From Geobacter sp. SVR (lineage in GTDB: Bacteria; Desulfobacterota; Desulfuromonadia; Geobacterales; Pseudopelobacteraceae), in the NCBI RefSeq assembly GCF_016865365.1, contig NZ_AP024469.1, positions 3,688,501 to 3,752,500 on the forward strand: 64,000 nucleotides of DNA, read 5' to 3'. The stretch's first letter is position 1, and each line of letters opens with the position of its first letter. This document shows, piece after piece, positions 26,343 to 34,595 of the stretch. The translations under genes were made by a program, and so were the position numbers. Under the pieces are notes generated by a model, which saw only the letters and a list, made by a program, of their open reading frames with translations, was not told where the DNA came from and made no database searches.

Positions 26343-28019
26343 ATGGCGACCAGGATCGATCAACACATAAAAGATCAGATCGTAGCCGCCTGGAAAGAGG
26401 CTCCCCGCGGCCACAAGACCGCCGTGGTCGGCAAATGGGCTGACATGCTCGACGTGGATTACGGGACCATCTACCGCCTGCTCCCCACCAACCGCCAGCG
26501 GAAAAAAGGGGCACGGAAACATGTCGACATTGAGGAGGTGGCCCGCACCATCGCCATCATCAAGAACAGCCCGCCCGACCACCGCGGCGTGATTTCCACG
26601 AAAGATGCCATGGATATCGCCCTGATCAACAACCAGATTCCCCAGGGCTACGCTGACGTCTGCTACAGCAGTATCGACCGGGTAATCCGCGACCTGGGGC
26701 TGAACACCAAGCGCCGCCGCGTGGAGCGCTTCCAGGCCGAATTCCCGAACGAAATGCATCACGTCGACGCCTCCACCAGTAACTGTTTCTATATCGCCAA
26801 GGCCCTGCCCGATGGTGATTTCCTCCTCCGGCTCCACCGCGGCAACAAGGATTACAAGAACAAGCCGATCCCGGTGGACGGCCTGCGCCCCTGGATCTAC
26901 GGCATGACCGACGACCACAGCGGCTGCCACTGCTGCCGCTATGTGGCAGCCAAGGGGGAGAATGCGCGGCACAATATGGAATTCCTCTGCTGGGCCTGGT
27001 GGGAACAGCCGGAGAAATGCTTTTGGGGAGTGCCGTCCCATCCATCCGGTAAACGGGGCAAGATTAAAGGGGACCACGGCCCCATGATGGAATCACCCGA
27101 GGCTAAGGACTTCTTTGAGCGCTGCGGCGTGGATATCGATCCCTCAACCCCGCTCAACAAGGACGCCCACGGGAAGATCGAACGCCCCTGGCGCACCCTC
27201 TGGCAGAAATTTGAGCTGCCGTTCTTCGCCATGACCGACTGGCGGCACTACGAGATCACCATGATGGAGCTGAACAACCAGCTCATGAACTACTCCGCCG
27301 CCTACAACGAAATGAAGCACCGCTTCGAGCGCAAGCTTTCCCGCCGCCAGGCGTGGGAGCGGATCAGCCGGCACGGCGGCGTGGTGATCCTGCCGAACGA
27401 TGCCCTGGAGACGATCGCCAAGAGCAATATTAAGCGCACCGTGGGCCAGGACGGCGTGTTTTGGATGGACAACGAGCCCTACGAGGTCAAGGGGCTGCAT
27501 GATGCGCGGGTCAAGGTCTACGTGGGGATCTATGACAAGAAGGTGGTGGTGCAGGATCTCCGGGACGGCCAGCGGTACGAGGTAGAGGCATTCGCGCCCA
27601 ACAGGCTGGGAGAGTACCGCACCAACCCGGAGACCGGCCAGCAGCAGATGCGCAAGGAAGCGGCAAAAATGGAAGGTGTGACCATTCCGCTTTACTCGGC
27701 CGAGGGGCGGGCGGCCCTCGGTTCGACTTCGCTCACCGAACGCCCCCTGAGCGGAGCCGAAGGGCGCAAGGTGATCAAGATGAAGACCAGGGTGAAAGAA
27801 ACCCTTGTGCTGGAGAATCCTCTCGACCTCGACCGTTACAACAGCATTGAGGAGGCATGGGCGGCTTTTTGTCAGGCTGCTGGGAATTACTTCTTGGATG
27901 AGCCTCCAGAGTTCAGGATTTCAGTGCGGTCGCTGATCCAGGAAAACGGCATGTCGCGGCGGTTTGTGGCCGAACTGGCCGGGGATATCCAGGCAGAGCA
28001 GATGCAGGTGGCGATGTAG
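26343..28019 (+). CDS. MuA-like DDE transposase
   Basis: The 558-aa protein catalyses transposition of the phage for integration and replication. An N-terminal HTH region (WADMLDVDYGTIYRLLPTN) is followed by an RNase H-fold core with the triad D142 (HHVDAS), D244 (GDHGPMMES) and E280 (HGKIERPW). D and E are 35 residues apart, as in DDE/rve enzymes. A beta-barrel mu-transposase C-terminal domain (DGVFWMDNEPYEVKG...VKVYVGIYDKKVVVQDL) follows. It is smaller than MuA (663 aa), mainly in the N-terminal end-binding part. Confidence 0.92.
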   Translation: MATRIDQHIKDQIVAAWKEAPRGHKTAVVGKWADMLDVDYGTIYRLLPTNRQRKKGARKHVDIEEVARTIAIIKNSPPDHRGVISTKDAMDIALINNQIPQGYADVCYSSIDRVIRDLGLNTKRRRVERFQAEFPNEMHHVDASTSNCFYIAKALPDGDFLLRLHRGNKDYKNKPIPVDGLRPWIYGMTDDHSGCHCCRYVAAKGENARHNMEFLCWAWWEQPEKCFWGVPSHPSGKRGKIKGDHGPMMESPEAKDFFERCGVDIDPSTPLNKDAHGKIERPWRTLWQKFELPFFAMTDWRHYEITMMELNNQLMNYSAAYNEMKHRFERKLSRRQAWERISRHGGVVILPNDALETIAKSNIKRTVGQDGVFWMDNEPYEVKGLHDARVKVYVGIYDKKVVVQDLRDGQRYEVEAFAPNRLGEYRTNPETGQQQMRKEAAKMEGVTIPLYSAEGRAALGSTSLTERPLSGAEGRKVIKMKTRVKETLVLENPLDLDRYNSIEEAWAAFCQAAGNYFLDEPPEFRISVRSLIQENGMSRRFVAELAGDIQAEQMQVAM

Positions 28020-28040
28020 GCGAGAGTCAAAACACAACAG

Positions 28041-28064
28041 CCCCCGGCGCTGCAACGCCGAGGG
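28041..28064 (+). terminator. Hairpin between transposase and MuB genes
   Basis: CCCCCGGCG and CGCCGAGGG form an imperfect stem with a short loop in the 72-bp gap. There is no T-tract, so it may attenuate or stabilise rather than end transcription. Confidence 0.35.
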
Positions 28065-28091
28065 CCACTACTGAAAGGGGGTAAATCAATT

Positions 28092-29021
28092 ATGAGTATG
28101 ACCAGACTGGAAACGTTTGTCAACCTCGGCTACACCAAGGATCCGCTCAAGGGCAAGCTGCACGAGACGGGAGACATGGTGCGGTGCCGGCGCATCCTCA
28201 CCATGGCGGTCGAGAGCCGGGCCATGGTCAGCATCGTGGGGGACCGTGGCTGTGGGAAAACTGAGGCGGTCAAAGCGGCGATGGAACGGATGGATGTGAA
28301 AACCATCTGGCCCAAGCGGGTGGATCAGGAAAACATGACCATCGCCGATATCAAGACGGCCATGATCCTGGAGTTGTCCGACGAGAACGTCAAGCGCGGC
28401 GGCATCGTCAGCAGCGCCCAGTTGCGGCGGATCGTGGGCACGGCCAGCGGCAAACGGACCGCTCACGGCGCCGAAACTCAAATCGTCGTGATTATCGAAG
28501 AGGCCCAACGGCTGCACAAGAACACCCTGCGCTCTCTCAAAACACTGCGCGAGATGGATTGGGCGGGAAAGAGCGAACTCTTCACCATTATCCTTGTCGC
28601 CCAGTCAGACCCCATGAACCACCCCGGAGTCTCAGAGGTCCGGCTGCGCTCCGACATCGTCCGCATGCAGGGGCTCTCTGCCAACGAGGCCGCTCACTAT
28701 GTGCGGGAAACCATCGGCAAGCACTTCGATCCCCGTGCCATTGAGCTGTTGGCCGAACTTCCTGCAGCCAGGAATTATCTGGAGCTGCAGGAGCTGTGTG
28801 TGACTCTGCTCAACATTGCCCTGGCAGCCGGTCGCGAGTTGGTGAGCGTGGAGGATGTGCGCTCCGTACAGCCCCCCGAGGCCGAGCCGGTGCCCAGGGG
28901 GCAGGCCCGCGGCAAGCAGCCTGCTGCCCCGGTCAGCGGCGCCACGGCCCTGCAGTCGGTGCTCAATCGCCGTAACGGCGATGCCGGCGGGGTACCGGCA
29001 GACGGGAGGGCCTCATGCTGA
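28092..29021 (+). CDS. MuB-like AAA+ ATPase, target-DNA activator
   Basis: MuB-type ATPases bind target DNA, stimulate the transposase and give target immunity. The 309-aa product has Walker A GDRGCGKT (50-57), Walker B IVVIIEEAQ (E136 region), and a sensor region (TIILVAQSDPM). The C-terminal tail is Pro/Ala-rich. AAAGGGGG precedes the start. It overlaps the next gene by 7 bp. Confidence 0.9.
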   Translation: MSMTRLETFVNLGYTKDPLKGKLHETGDMVRCRRILTMAVESRAMVSIVGDRGCGKTEAVKAAMERMDVKTIWPKRVDQENMTIADIKTAMILELSDENVKRGGIVSSAQLRRIVGTASGKRTAHGAETQIVVIIEEAQRLHKNTLRSLKTLREMDWAGKSELFTIILVAQSDPMNHPGVSEVRLRSDIVRMQGLSANEAAHYVRETIGKHFDPRAIELLAELPAARNYLELQELCVTLLNIALAAGRELVSVEDVRSVQPPEAEPVPRGQARGKQPAAPVSGATALQSVLNRRNGDAGGVPADGRASC

Positions 29022-29473
29022 GACTGAAACAGGCCATGGACGAACTGAAGATCCCGCAGCAGGAATTCGTCAAGTACTCCGGGTGGAGCAAGACCCAGGT
29101 CAGTCTGACGCTGAAATCCGGCAAGCTTCCAGCCAATTCGGCCAAGTTCGCCGCCGATGTGCAGAACTTCGCGGAGCACCATCCGGAAATCATCCATTGG
29201 CTCGGTGAGCGTGACTTGGACGTGCCGGCACTGCTGGAGTGCCTAGACACACCAGCCGCCGAGTCCGCTCCCGACCTGGAGCGCGTCCTGTGTGAGATCG
29301 CCGGGCGGCAGGTGCTGGCCATTCCAAACGAGGACAACGGCCTCGTAGTCAGACTGATCCGGACCAATCACTACCTGTACAGCCATCTGTGCGAGCTGAT
29401 GGGCAAGGATGCCCCCTATATGACGCGGCTGACAGCCGAGGCGGTAGGCATGCTTGAAAACGAAAGGAGCTGA
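29015..29473 (+). CDS. Early HTH protein downstream of MuB
   Basis: The 152-aa protein has an N-terminal HTH-like segment (MDELKIPQQEFVKYSGWSKTQVSLTLKSGKLP) and an otherwise helical body with no recognised family. It overlaps the MuB gene and leads a run of small genes in the early operon. Regulatory or replication-linked role is inferred only from location. Confidence 0.5.
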   Translation: MLRLKQAMDELKIPQQEFVKYSGWSKTQVSLTLKSGKLPANSAKFAADVQNFAEHHPEIIHWLGERDLDVPALLECLDTPAAESAPDLERVLCEIAGRQVLAIPNEDNGLVVRLIRTNHYLYSHLCELMGKDAPYMTRLTAEAVGMLENERS

Positions 29474-29475
29474 CC

Positions 29476-29619
29476 ATGTGGAAAATGTTCAAAGCGCTGA
29501 CATCAGGACGTGTAGCCCGCCGCAAATACAACCGCATGCGCCGCTGGATGCGGGATCGCGCCGAGGCCCGGCTGATCGTAGGGCTGTACGCCTCGGGCAT
29601 GGTGAGGCGCTGGGTATGA
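29476..29619 (+). CDS. 47-aa basic small protein
   Basis: This frame begins at an ATG 6 bp after AAAGGAGC and ends in a TATGA overlap with the next gene. The product is strongly basic (about a dozen Arg in 47 residues, e.g. RKYNRMRRWMRDRAEAR), suggesting nucleic-acid binding. No family recognised. Confidence 0.5.
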   Translation: MWKMFKALTSGRVARRKYNRMRRWMRDRAEARLIVGLYASGMVRRWV

Positions 29620-29837
29620 GCCCCCGTGATACCTGCTCATCGCTGTATGAGGCCCTGGCATCCAGGCCGAGGGTCCAGACGCTCCCCAACCCGAACGAAA
29701 TAGCGGAGCTGGGACCGGTGTGGGCCTGCTGGAAGTTCGGGACAGGCGGTCACGATTACGGCACCTGCGGGCTGTGCCGCAGTAATTACGACAGATACAT
29801 GAAACGAGGGGACCATGGGAACACTGGCAGAGATTGA
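29616..29837 (+). CDS. 73-aa cysteine-containing small protein
   Basis: It starts inside the stop of the previous gene. It has cysteines at CWKFG and CGLCRSNY, which could hold a metal. The 3' end overlaps the start of the Gam-like gene by 23 bp. No family recognised. Confidence 0.45.
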   Translation: MSPRDTCSSLYEALASRPRVQTLPNPNEIAELGPVWACWKFGTGGHDYGTCGLCRSNYDRYMKRGDHGNTGRD

Positions 29838-30351
29838 ACAGGCAACAAAGGCTTTCGCGGACCGCAGGGAATTGCTGGCCCTGCGGATTGAAGATCTGCA
29901 CACCGATATTGAGAGCATGAAACGAGAGCGGCTTCCGGCGATCAAAGAGGCCGCAGCCGATGCGGCCAACGCCAAGGCTGCGCTGGAGGCGATTATTGAC
30001 GATAGCCGGGCGCAGTTCGTCAAGCCCCGCTCCATCATCATCAGCGGTATCCGGGTGGGCCTGCAGAAGGGTAAGGGGGGGCTGGATTACGAGGACGAGG
30101 CCACGGTGATCCGGCTGATCCGGAAGCACCTCCCCGCCGAGCAGCATGAACTTTTGATCAAGACAATTGAGAAGGTCATCAAGAAAGCACTTTCCGAGCT
30201 TGATGTGACCACCCTCAAGAAGATCGGCGTTACGGTTCAGGGTACCGGCGACGTGGTGCTGATCAAGCCGGTGGACAGCGACGTCGACAAGATCGTCAAC
30301 GCCATGCTGAAAGAGGCCGCGGGTGATGCGGAAGGGGTGGAGGTGGAGTGA
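29815..30351 (+). CDS. Gam-like host-nuclease inhibitor candidate
   Basis: The 178-aa protein has a long N-terminal helical/coiled-coil half (LALRIEDLHTDIESMKRERLPAIKEAA) followed by GIRVGLQKGKGGLDYEDEATVIRLIRKHLP and DVVLIKPVDSDVDKIVNAML. This matches the layout of the Mu Gam family, which binds DNA ends and protects them from RecBCD. The position in the early region between MuB and GemA also fits. The match is by eye, hence moderate confidence. GGGGACC precedes the ATG. Confidence 0.6.
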   Translation: MGTLAEIEQATKAFADRRELLALRIEDLHTDIESMKRERLPAIKEAAADAANAKAALEAIIDDSRAQFVKPRSIIISGIRVGLQKGKGGLDYEDEATVIRLIRKHLPAEQHELLIKTIEKVIKKALSELDVTTLKKIGVTVQGTGDVVLIKPVDSDVDKIVNAMLKEAAGDAEGVEVE

Positions 30352-30521
30352 TGGCCATACACCCGATGTTTGCCAGCAACATCAACGTCGGATCGACCTG
30401 CAGCAACTGCATCCACCGGCATCAGCCCAGTACGTTCAAGCGCTGCACGGTGTGCCTGGATAAAGGAATCGTCGACAAGCCGTATCCGATGCACCAGGAA
30501 GACTCTGTGGAGGGCGGATGA
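30351..30521 (+). CDS. 56-aa zinc-finger-like small protein
   Basis: It begins at the ATG overlapping the Gam-like stop (TGATG). Two CxxC pairs (CSNCIHRHQPSTFKRCTVC) suggest a zinc-binding ribbon. The gene overlaps the next by 4 bp. It is the first of three tightly overlapping microgenes. Confidence 0.5.
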   Translation: MAIHPMFASNINVGSTCSNCIHRHQPSTFKRCTVCLDKGIVDKPYPMHQEDSVEGG

Positions 30522-30640
30522 GACCGGTCGATAACCCTTGCGAAATGTGTTTCTGGCGGTTTGTCTGTCTTGTGGCCTGCGGCGAGGTGAACCGGATTCT
30601 GGTTGAGGAATACGAGGCGGAGGTGAAGACATGCTCCTGA
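30518..30640 (+). CDS. 40-aa cysteine-rich microprotein
   Basis: The product contains CEMCFWRFVCLVACG, with five cysteines in 40 residues. It starts inside the stop of the previous gene and overlaps the next by 10 bp. The arrangement strongly suggests coupled translation, although function is unknown. Confidence 0.4.
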   Translation: MRPVDNPCEMCFWRFVCLVACGEVNRILVEEYEAEVKTCS

Positions 30641-30753
30641 TTGCGATCGTATGGACCCTGCTCCAAGCGGCCCCGGACTGCATTCCGGTTGAAGAAGAAA
30701 CCCAGGTGCTGCTGTTCCCCGACCGACCAGTGTGCCCGGTGCTTGACCGCTGA
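30631..30753 (+). CDS. 40-aa hydrophobic-start microprotein
   Basis: It starts MLLIAIVWTLLQAAPDCIP, a short membrane-like N-terminus, and ends PVCPVLDR. GGAGGTGAAG precedes the ATG. It is followed by a GC-rich hairpin. No family recognised. Confidence 0.4.
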   Translation: MLLIAIVWTLLQAAPDCIPVEEETQVLLFPDRPVCPVLDR

Positions 30754-30757
30754 ACCT

Positions 30758-30780
30758 GGGGCCGGAGCAGATCCGGCCCC
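30758..30780 (+). terminator. Perfect GC-rich hairpin after microgene cluster
   Basis: A 9-bp perfect stem (GGGGCCGGA with TCCGGCCCC, loop GCAGA) lies 4 bp after the last microgene stop. It has no T-tract, so it could be a Rho-type barrier, attenuator or RNA stabiliser. Confidence 0.45.
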
Positions 30781-30808
30781 ACATTGAGCGATTAACCTGG
30801 AGGAAAGT

Positions 30809-31519
30809 ATGAAAAACCGTGAAGCGATTATAGACAAAATCCGTAAGCTGCTCCGGCTGGCCAACAGCAGCAACGAACACGAGGCGGCCCTGGCTGCAGC
30901 CCGCGCTCAGGAACTGCTGGCAAAGCACAATCTGGACGAGGCGGAACTTACGGAGCGGGAAATCCCCAAAGAGGCCGGCGTCGCCTCTGTAGATAACGTG
31001 GTGAAGAAACCTGCCTCGTGGGTGTATTTGCTGGCCTCCGCCGTGGCCGGAGCCTTCGACTGCAAGTACTTCCACAGCCCGTACCATGGCCGGGTGAGCT
31101 TCGTCGGTGTCGACTTGGATCACGAAGTAGCCTCATTCACCTTTGGCTATCTCTACCGGACAATTAATCGCCTGGCAGCAGAATTCATGGGAAAAAGCCA
31201 GCAGCGGCGCCTCACGGCCAAAGGCAAGAAGAAAGTGCGCCTGTCGTATTGCCTGGGTTGTACCCATATCGTCAGCCAGAAACTGCGCGAACAGCACGAG
31301 CGGACGCCGATCACCACCACCGCCCTGGTCCCGATCAAGGAAGCCTTGATCAAGCAGCGGATGGCCGACTTTGGGATTGTGGAGACCGACCTGGACGAAG
31401 ACAACCTGAGCGATCGCGCTTACTGGGCCGGCCGTCGCGACGGGGCCGGGATCGATCACGGCCGCCGTGCTGTCCGCGACAAAAAGGCCTGGCCATTACG
31501 GATTGAGCACAGGAGCTGA
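30809..31519 (+). CDS. DUF2786-domain protein
   Basis: The 236-aa protein has an N-terminal DUF2786 motif (IIDKIRKLLRLANSSNEHEAALAAARAQELLAKHNL), found in phage and ICE accessory proteins, and a C-terminal part with a hydrophobic stretch (SWVYLLASAVAGAF). DUF2786 has no known function. GGAGG precedes the ATG. It is the largest gene of this early segment. Confidence 0.75.
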   Translation: MKNREAIIDKIRKLLRLANSSNEHEAALAAARAQELLAKHNLDEAELTEREIPKEAGVASVDNVVKKPASWVYLLASAVAGAFDCKYFHSPYHGRVSFVGVDLDHEVASFTFGYLYRTINRLAAEFMGKSQQRRLTAKGKKKVRLSYCLGCTHIVSQKLREQHERTPITTTALVPIKEALIKQRMADFGIVETDLDEDNLSDRAYWAGRRDGAGIDHGRRAVRDKKAWPLRIEHRS

Positions 31520-31521
31520 CC

Positions 31522-31755
31522 ATGGAGTCGAGCAACCTTACTTACAAAGAGTATGTACGGCTCGGCCGCGACTATGCGTCGCACTTGGCGCCGAACTGCA
31601 CGTTTGAGGAGATCGCGGCCGCAATGAACATAGCGAGTAAACAGGCTGCAGAAATGCTGTGCTGCGTGGCACTGGGCAAACTGGTCTATGGCCTCCAGAC
31701 GTCTTTGGCCAGCGATATTGAAGCGTACCATAGCGTTAAAAGGATGGCCCTATGA
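31522..31755 (+). CDS. 77-aa prophage hypothetical
   Basis: The product (EEIAAAMNIASKQAAEMLCCVALGKLVYGLQ) is helical and may contain an HTH. It is tightly packed: 2 bp after the DUF2786 gene, and its stop overlaps the next start. No family recognised. Confidence 0.45.
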   Translation: MESSNLTYKEYVRLGRDYASHLAPNCTFEEIAAAMNIASKQAAEMLCCVALGKLVYGLQTSLASDIEAYHSVKRMAL

Positions 31756-32111
31756 CCCCCGAAACCCGCGAAAAACTGGACCGCAAACTCCGCGAACACG
31801 GCCTGACCGTGCTCCTCAGCCGTGACTACGACCAGATCCTGCACCAGCTCGCCCGGCTGTCCGAGTTCAAATGCCTGATAGAGTGTTGCGAAACTGCGCC
31901 GGTGTTGGCGGCAGTCAAATGCGTGGACCGCATACAGGCGCAGCGTGATGGTCATGGTGATGCCCCGGCGGCGCTGGCCGTGCTTGATATCCCCGCCATC
32001 CAGTCTGCACTTAACCGGGCGCTGTATGGCCTGCACGCCAAGGGCCGGCGCGTTAATCTGGAGCGGCTGCCGGCAGCGATCACGGCGTTCCTGGGGATAT
32101 TGGGGGATTAG
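31752..32111 (+). CDS. 119-aa prophage hypothetical
   Basis: It starts in the ATGA overlap with the previous gene. The product is helical with two adjacent cysteines in LIECCETAPVL and a basic C-terminal region. No family recognised. Context suggests an early accessory function. Confidence 0.45.
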   Translation: MTPETREKLDRKLREHGLTVLLSRDYDQILHQLARLSEFKCLIECCETAPVLAAVKCVDRIQAQRDGHGDAPAALAVLDIPAIQSALNRALYGLHAKGRRVNLERLPAAITAFLGILGD

Positions 32112-32113
32112 CG

Positions 32114-32556
32114 ATGGAGATCCTGCTCGGTACCTGCGCCCGCCTGCGCTCCCGGATCAGTCAACGCCAATGCGACATCAACCGCAAAGGTCTGCCCTGG
32201 ACGCCAGGCCGGACGGCGCAGTTCCGCCCTGCTTTGCCTGCGAGGGATGCGCCGGGCTGGTGGATCTCGCTCCGGCCGATTACCGCCCTGCAGCAGTACC
32301 GGCGATTTTCCCCGATCCCCGGCCGCAACAGGCGGCGCCTGTGTCCGCACAGCGCCCCAAACCTGCCCGGCCAGCGCTACCCCCCCCCTCGACCGCAAAA
32401 CCGCGCCAGCGGCGGAATACGCGGCCGCAGCGGGTGGTCTACGGCGTGCCGCCTGAGATTACCGCGCAGATCCTGGCGCGGGTGCAGCAATTGATAACGA
32501 AACGGAGAACGGCGCCATGGGAGCGAAAAAGAAGAGCCCGCGCTATAACGTGCTGA
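32114..32556 (+). pseudogene. Probable frameshifted small gene (two overlapping frames)
   Basis: From ATG 32114 the first 35 codons (MEILLGTCARLRSRISQRQC) have coding-like GC at third positions. After about 32210 the better frame is another one, giving CFACEGCAGLVDLAP and, near the end, RVVYGVPPEITAQILARVQQL up to a stop at 32556. One gene with a frameshift fits both observations. Alternatives are two overlapping genes, or a single gene starting at ATG 32169 in the second frame. The 3' end overlaps the next gene. Confidence 0.35.
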
Positions 32557-32723
32557 GCTTCAGAGTTTCCGACGAAGAACTCCGGCTGATTGAGTCGGAG
32601 ACATCCGGCAGCCGTCAGGATTTTCTTCATGCTGTGGTGATGGAGACCGTCCAGATCCGGCGCGAGGCAAGGCAGACCCGGAGAGAAGAGCGTCACCTGA
32701 AGTGGCTGCAGAATGCCGCTTGA
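32517..32723 (+). CDS. Ribbon-helix-helix-like protein
   Basis: The 68-aa protein has a basic start, a short strand and helix pair (YNVLSFRVSDEELRLIESE...SRQDFLHAVVM) typical of MetJ/Arc-type DNA-binding proteins, and an Arg-rich C-terminus. It probably acts as a small transcription regulator of the prophage. Confidence 0.55.
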   Translation: MGAKKKSPRYNVLSFRVSDEELRLIESETSGSRQDFLHAVVMETVQIRREARQTRREERHLKWLQNAA

Positions 32724-32925
32724 TTACGACTATGAGGAACGCGCTGCCATCATGCAGTACTGCGGTGGCTGGTCCAAGGCGGATGCGGAAAAGCTGGCCA
32801 GGGAGCGCCCTTGGAAAACGGATAAATGGTGGGGTGTCCCGAAGCCGCAGCAGACGACGTTCAGTGATGACCCATTGGCCAACGAGTGCTTTTCCGAGGT
32901 GAGCAAGCTGGTAGGGGGTTGGTGA
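32713..32925 (+). CDS. 70-aa prophage hypothetical
   Basis: Starts inside the preceding gene. The product (YEERAAIMQYCGGWSKADAEKLARERPW) is helical and acidic, with no known family. It overlaps the next gene in a TGATG junction. Confidence 0.45.
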   Translation: MPLDYDYEERAAIMQYCGGWSKADAEKLARERPWKTDKWWGVPKPQQTTFSDDPLANECFSEVSKLVGGW

Positions 32926-33149
32926 TGACGGGTGACCGGATAGACGGCAGTAGTTGGCTGCAGCAGCGGTTGCCGCTGGAAATTGAGGGGGGGGTACCTA
33001 TGAAACCTCCACCGCAGGAAACGCTTCACGAAGGGCCAGTAATGGACAAAATCGAAGGCATGCCGCGCCACTGCGAGACACTGAAACCCAACCGCCTGTG
33101 CCCATACATCCCCCTGGGCTGCACAGGCTGTAAGTTGAGGAAACCATGA
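32925..33149 (+). CDS. 74-aa cysteine-motif prophage protein
   Basis: Ends with CPYIPLGCTGCKLRKP, a possible small metal site. It may instead start at ATG 33000, preceded by GAGGGGGGGG, giving 49 aa. Its stop overlaps the GemA start. Function unknown. Confidence 0.4.
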   Translation: MTGDRIDGSSWLQQRLPLEIEGGVPMKPPPQETLHEGPVMDKIEGMPRHCETLKPNRLCPYIPLGCTGCKLRKP

Positions 33150-33706
33150 AAACAGAATCCCCAACACGCCGCACCTCCGGCCCGATCACCAAAGCGCAAA
33201 TCAACACCATCATGCTCATCTGCAGCCAGTTCGGGATTACGAAGGCAGAGCGCGGGGAACTGCTCGAGGATCGCTACGGCAAAAGCTCCACCGCGGATCT
33301 CAGCAGCGATCAGGCCGGGCACTTCATTGCGGAGTACGAGCGAAAGGGGTTTGTGATCAAGGGTGGTAAAGGCTATCGCCCCACTGCCAGGCGCGCGCCT
33401 GTTCCAAGGTCGGGAAAGGTCGTTGCCCTGGTTAATCAGGACGAGCTGGATAAAATCACCGCCCTGGCCGGGCTGGTCCTGTGGCGGGCGGATAATGGCC
33501 TGCAGCTGTTCCTGGAAAAACGCATGGGCCTGAAAGAGGGCAAGGTGCGCACCTCGGCTGATGCGTACCTTGCGATTGAGGGGCTGAAGAAGATGTTCGA
33601 GGGCCAGATGAAGCGCACTCACGGCCCTGGCTGGTGGCGCCTTCGTTTCACGAATGCCGCGATCATGGAATACATCGAATTGCACTGTCCCAAGGAATAC
33701 AGATAG
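33146..33706 (+). CDS. gemA: GemA/Gp16-like regulatory protein (DUF1018)
   Basis: The 186-aa protein has the DUF1018 layout: an N-terminal basic and helical region (ITKAQINTIMLICSQFGITKAERGELLEDRYGK) and a C-terminal part with LAGLVLWRADNGLQLFLEKR and GLKEGKVRTSADAYLAIEGLKKM. Mu GemA (gp16) modulates host gene expression and DNA topology during early growth. Position before the Mor gene is as in Mu. Confidence 0.7.
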   Translation: MKTESPTRRTSGPITKAQINTIMLICSQFGITKAERGELLEDRYGKSSTADLSSDQAGHFIAEYERKGFVIKGGKGYRPTARRAPVPRSGKVVALVNQDELDKITALAGLVLWRADNGLQLFLEKRMGLKEGKVRTSADAYLAIEGLKKMFEGQMKRTHGPGWWRLRFTNAAIMEYIELHCPKEYR

Positions 33707-33717
33707 CCGGAGGAGCT

Positions 33718-33888
33718 ATGACACTGAAAGACTTCATGGAGACGATCCAGGGCAAGCTCGACAACAAAGAGCTGCATGGCGACGAAATGCTGTATGTCGA
33801 AGGCTTCGGTGGCCTTGTCTGGTCCGTGGTGGATGTGGGGGCATTCTCCAGGGATGTTGTGCTGATTGAAATCGATGACGAGGGCTAG
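33718..33888 (+). CDS. 56-aa acidic small protein
   Basis: A strong CCGGAGGAG site precedes the ATG. The product is acidic (TLKDFMETIQGKLDNKELHGDEM) with a hydrophobic C-terminal half. No family recognised. It lies between GemA and Mor. Confidence 0.5.
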   Translation: MTLKDFMETIQGKLDNKELHGDEMLYVEGFGGLVWSVVDVGAFSRDVVLIEIDDEG

Positions 33889-33891
33889 GCC

Positions 33892-34221
33892 ATGACTGCC
33901 CCGCAGGAAAATAAAGCCTCTTGGCTGGACTACATCCACATTGAGCAACTGCCGGAGGATTACCAGCTCCTTGTACGGATCATCGGCCTGGATCTGACGA
34001 TCAAGGTAGCCTTCCAACTCCCCAAGGTGCATCTCTACTTCAAGAGCCCGGAAAAGCTTTTCCTGCCGGCCAAGGAAAAGTACATCCGGGATACGATCGC
34101 CAAATATCCCGGCACCGATCGCCGCCGGCTGGCCCTGGAGACAGGGCTGTCCGAGAGGCATGTCTATACCGTGGTCAGCGAATCTCAGGAACGGGAAAAG
34201 CAGCAGGGTTTCGAGTTTTAG
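33892..34221 (+). CDS. mor: Mor/C-family middle transcription activator
   Basis: The 109-aa protein matches the Mor activator layout: a dimerisation half (LPEDYQLLVRIIGLDLTIKVA followed by a beta strand, VHLYFKS) and a C-terminal HTH (KYIRDTIAKYPGTDRRRLALETGLSERHVYTVV). Mor activates the middle promoter and so the lytic cascade in Mu. It lies after GemA, as expected, and upstream of the lysis region with a terminator in between. Confidence 0.75.
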   Translation: MTAPQENKASWLDYIHIEQLPEDYQLLVRIIGLDLTIKVAFQLPKVHLYFKSPEKLFLPAKEKYIRDTIAKYPGTDRRRLALETGLSERHVYTVVSESQEREKQQGFEF

Positions 34222-34231
34222 GAGGGGTGCC

Positions 34232-34423
34232 ATGAACCAACACCGCCGCGGAGAATTGGTAACAGACCCACGGGACGCCGTAGCCGAGATCCAGGGCGGA
34301 CACCCCCTGATGCACAATACCTGTGTCCTGTCCGCAGCCCAGATAAAGACATGGCCCGTTGCAAAGCTCCTGCAGGCGGTGCAGTTCAAGCGTTTATACA
34401 CGGTCATGCGCCTGCCGACTTGA
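34232..34423 (+). CDS. 63-aa prophage hypothetical
   Basis: A GGAGGGG site precedes the ATG. The product (MNQHRRGELVTDPRDAVAEI) has no known motif. It is the last gene before the terminator that separates the early/middle genes from the late region. Confidence 0.4.
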   Translation: MNQHRRGELVTDPRDAVAEIQGGHPLMHNTCVLSAAQIKTWPVAKLLQAVQFKRLYTVMRLPT

Positions 34424-34460
34424 CACCGAATCGTTCCCGCGATATAAGCCCCTCATCACC

Positions 34461-34499
34461 AAGCCCCCTCCCTCCCCGGGAGAGGGCTTTACTTTTTTT
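34461..34499 (+). terminator. Rho-independent terminator between middle and late regions
   Basis: Arms AAGCCCCCTCCC and GGGAGAGGGCTT pair with one mismatch around a CCCC-type loop, followed by TTTACTTTTTTT. It divides the early/middle transcript from the lysis-head region, so a late promoter is expected between here and 34640. Confidence 0.85.
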
Positions 34500-34595
34500 G
34501 AACCGCGCAATCAACCTTCCCCGCCGCATCCGCTAGTATCCCCACCCAACAGCAGCACCACTCTGACCGGCGGCATCTGCCCCATGCCGACCCCA

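Noticed and set aside
25800-27077. A 425-codon open frame on the minus strand inside the transposase region
   Set aside because: Antisense to the DDE transposase gene; the protein-like character belongs to the plus strand.
33619-34407. A 262-codon minus-strand frame opposite GemA, Mor and neighbours
   Set aside because: Shadow of plus-strand genes that have ribosome sites and family motifs.
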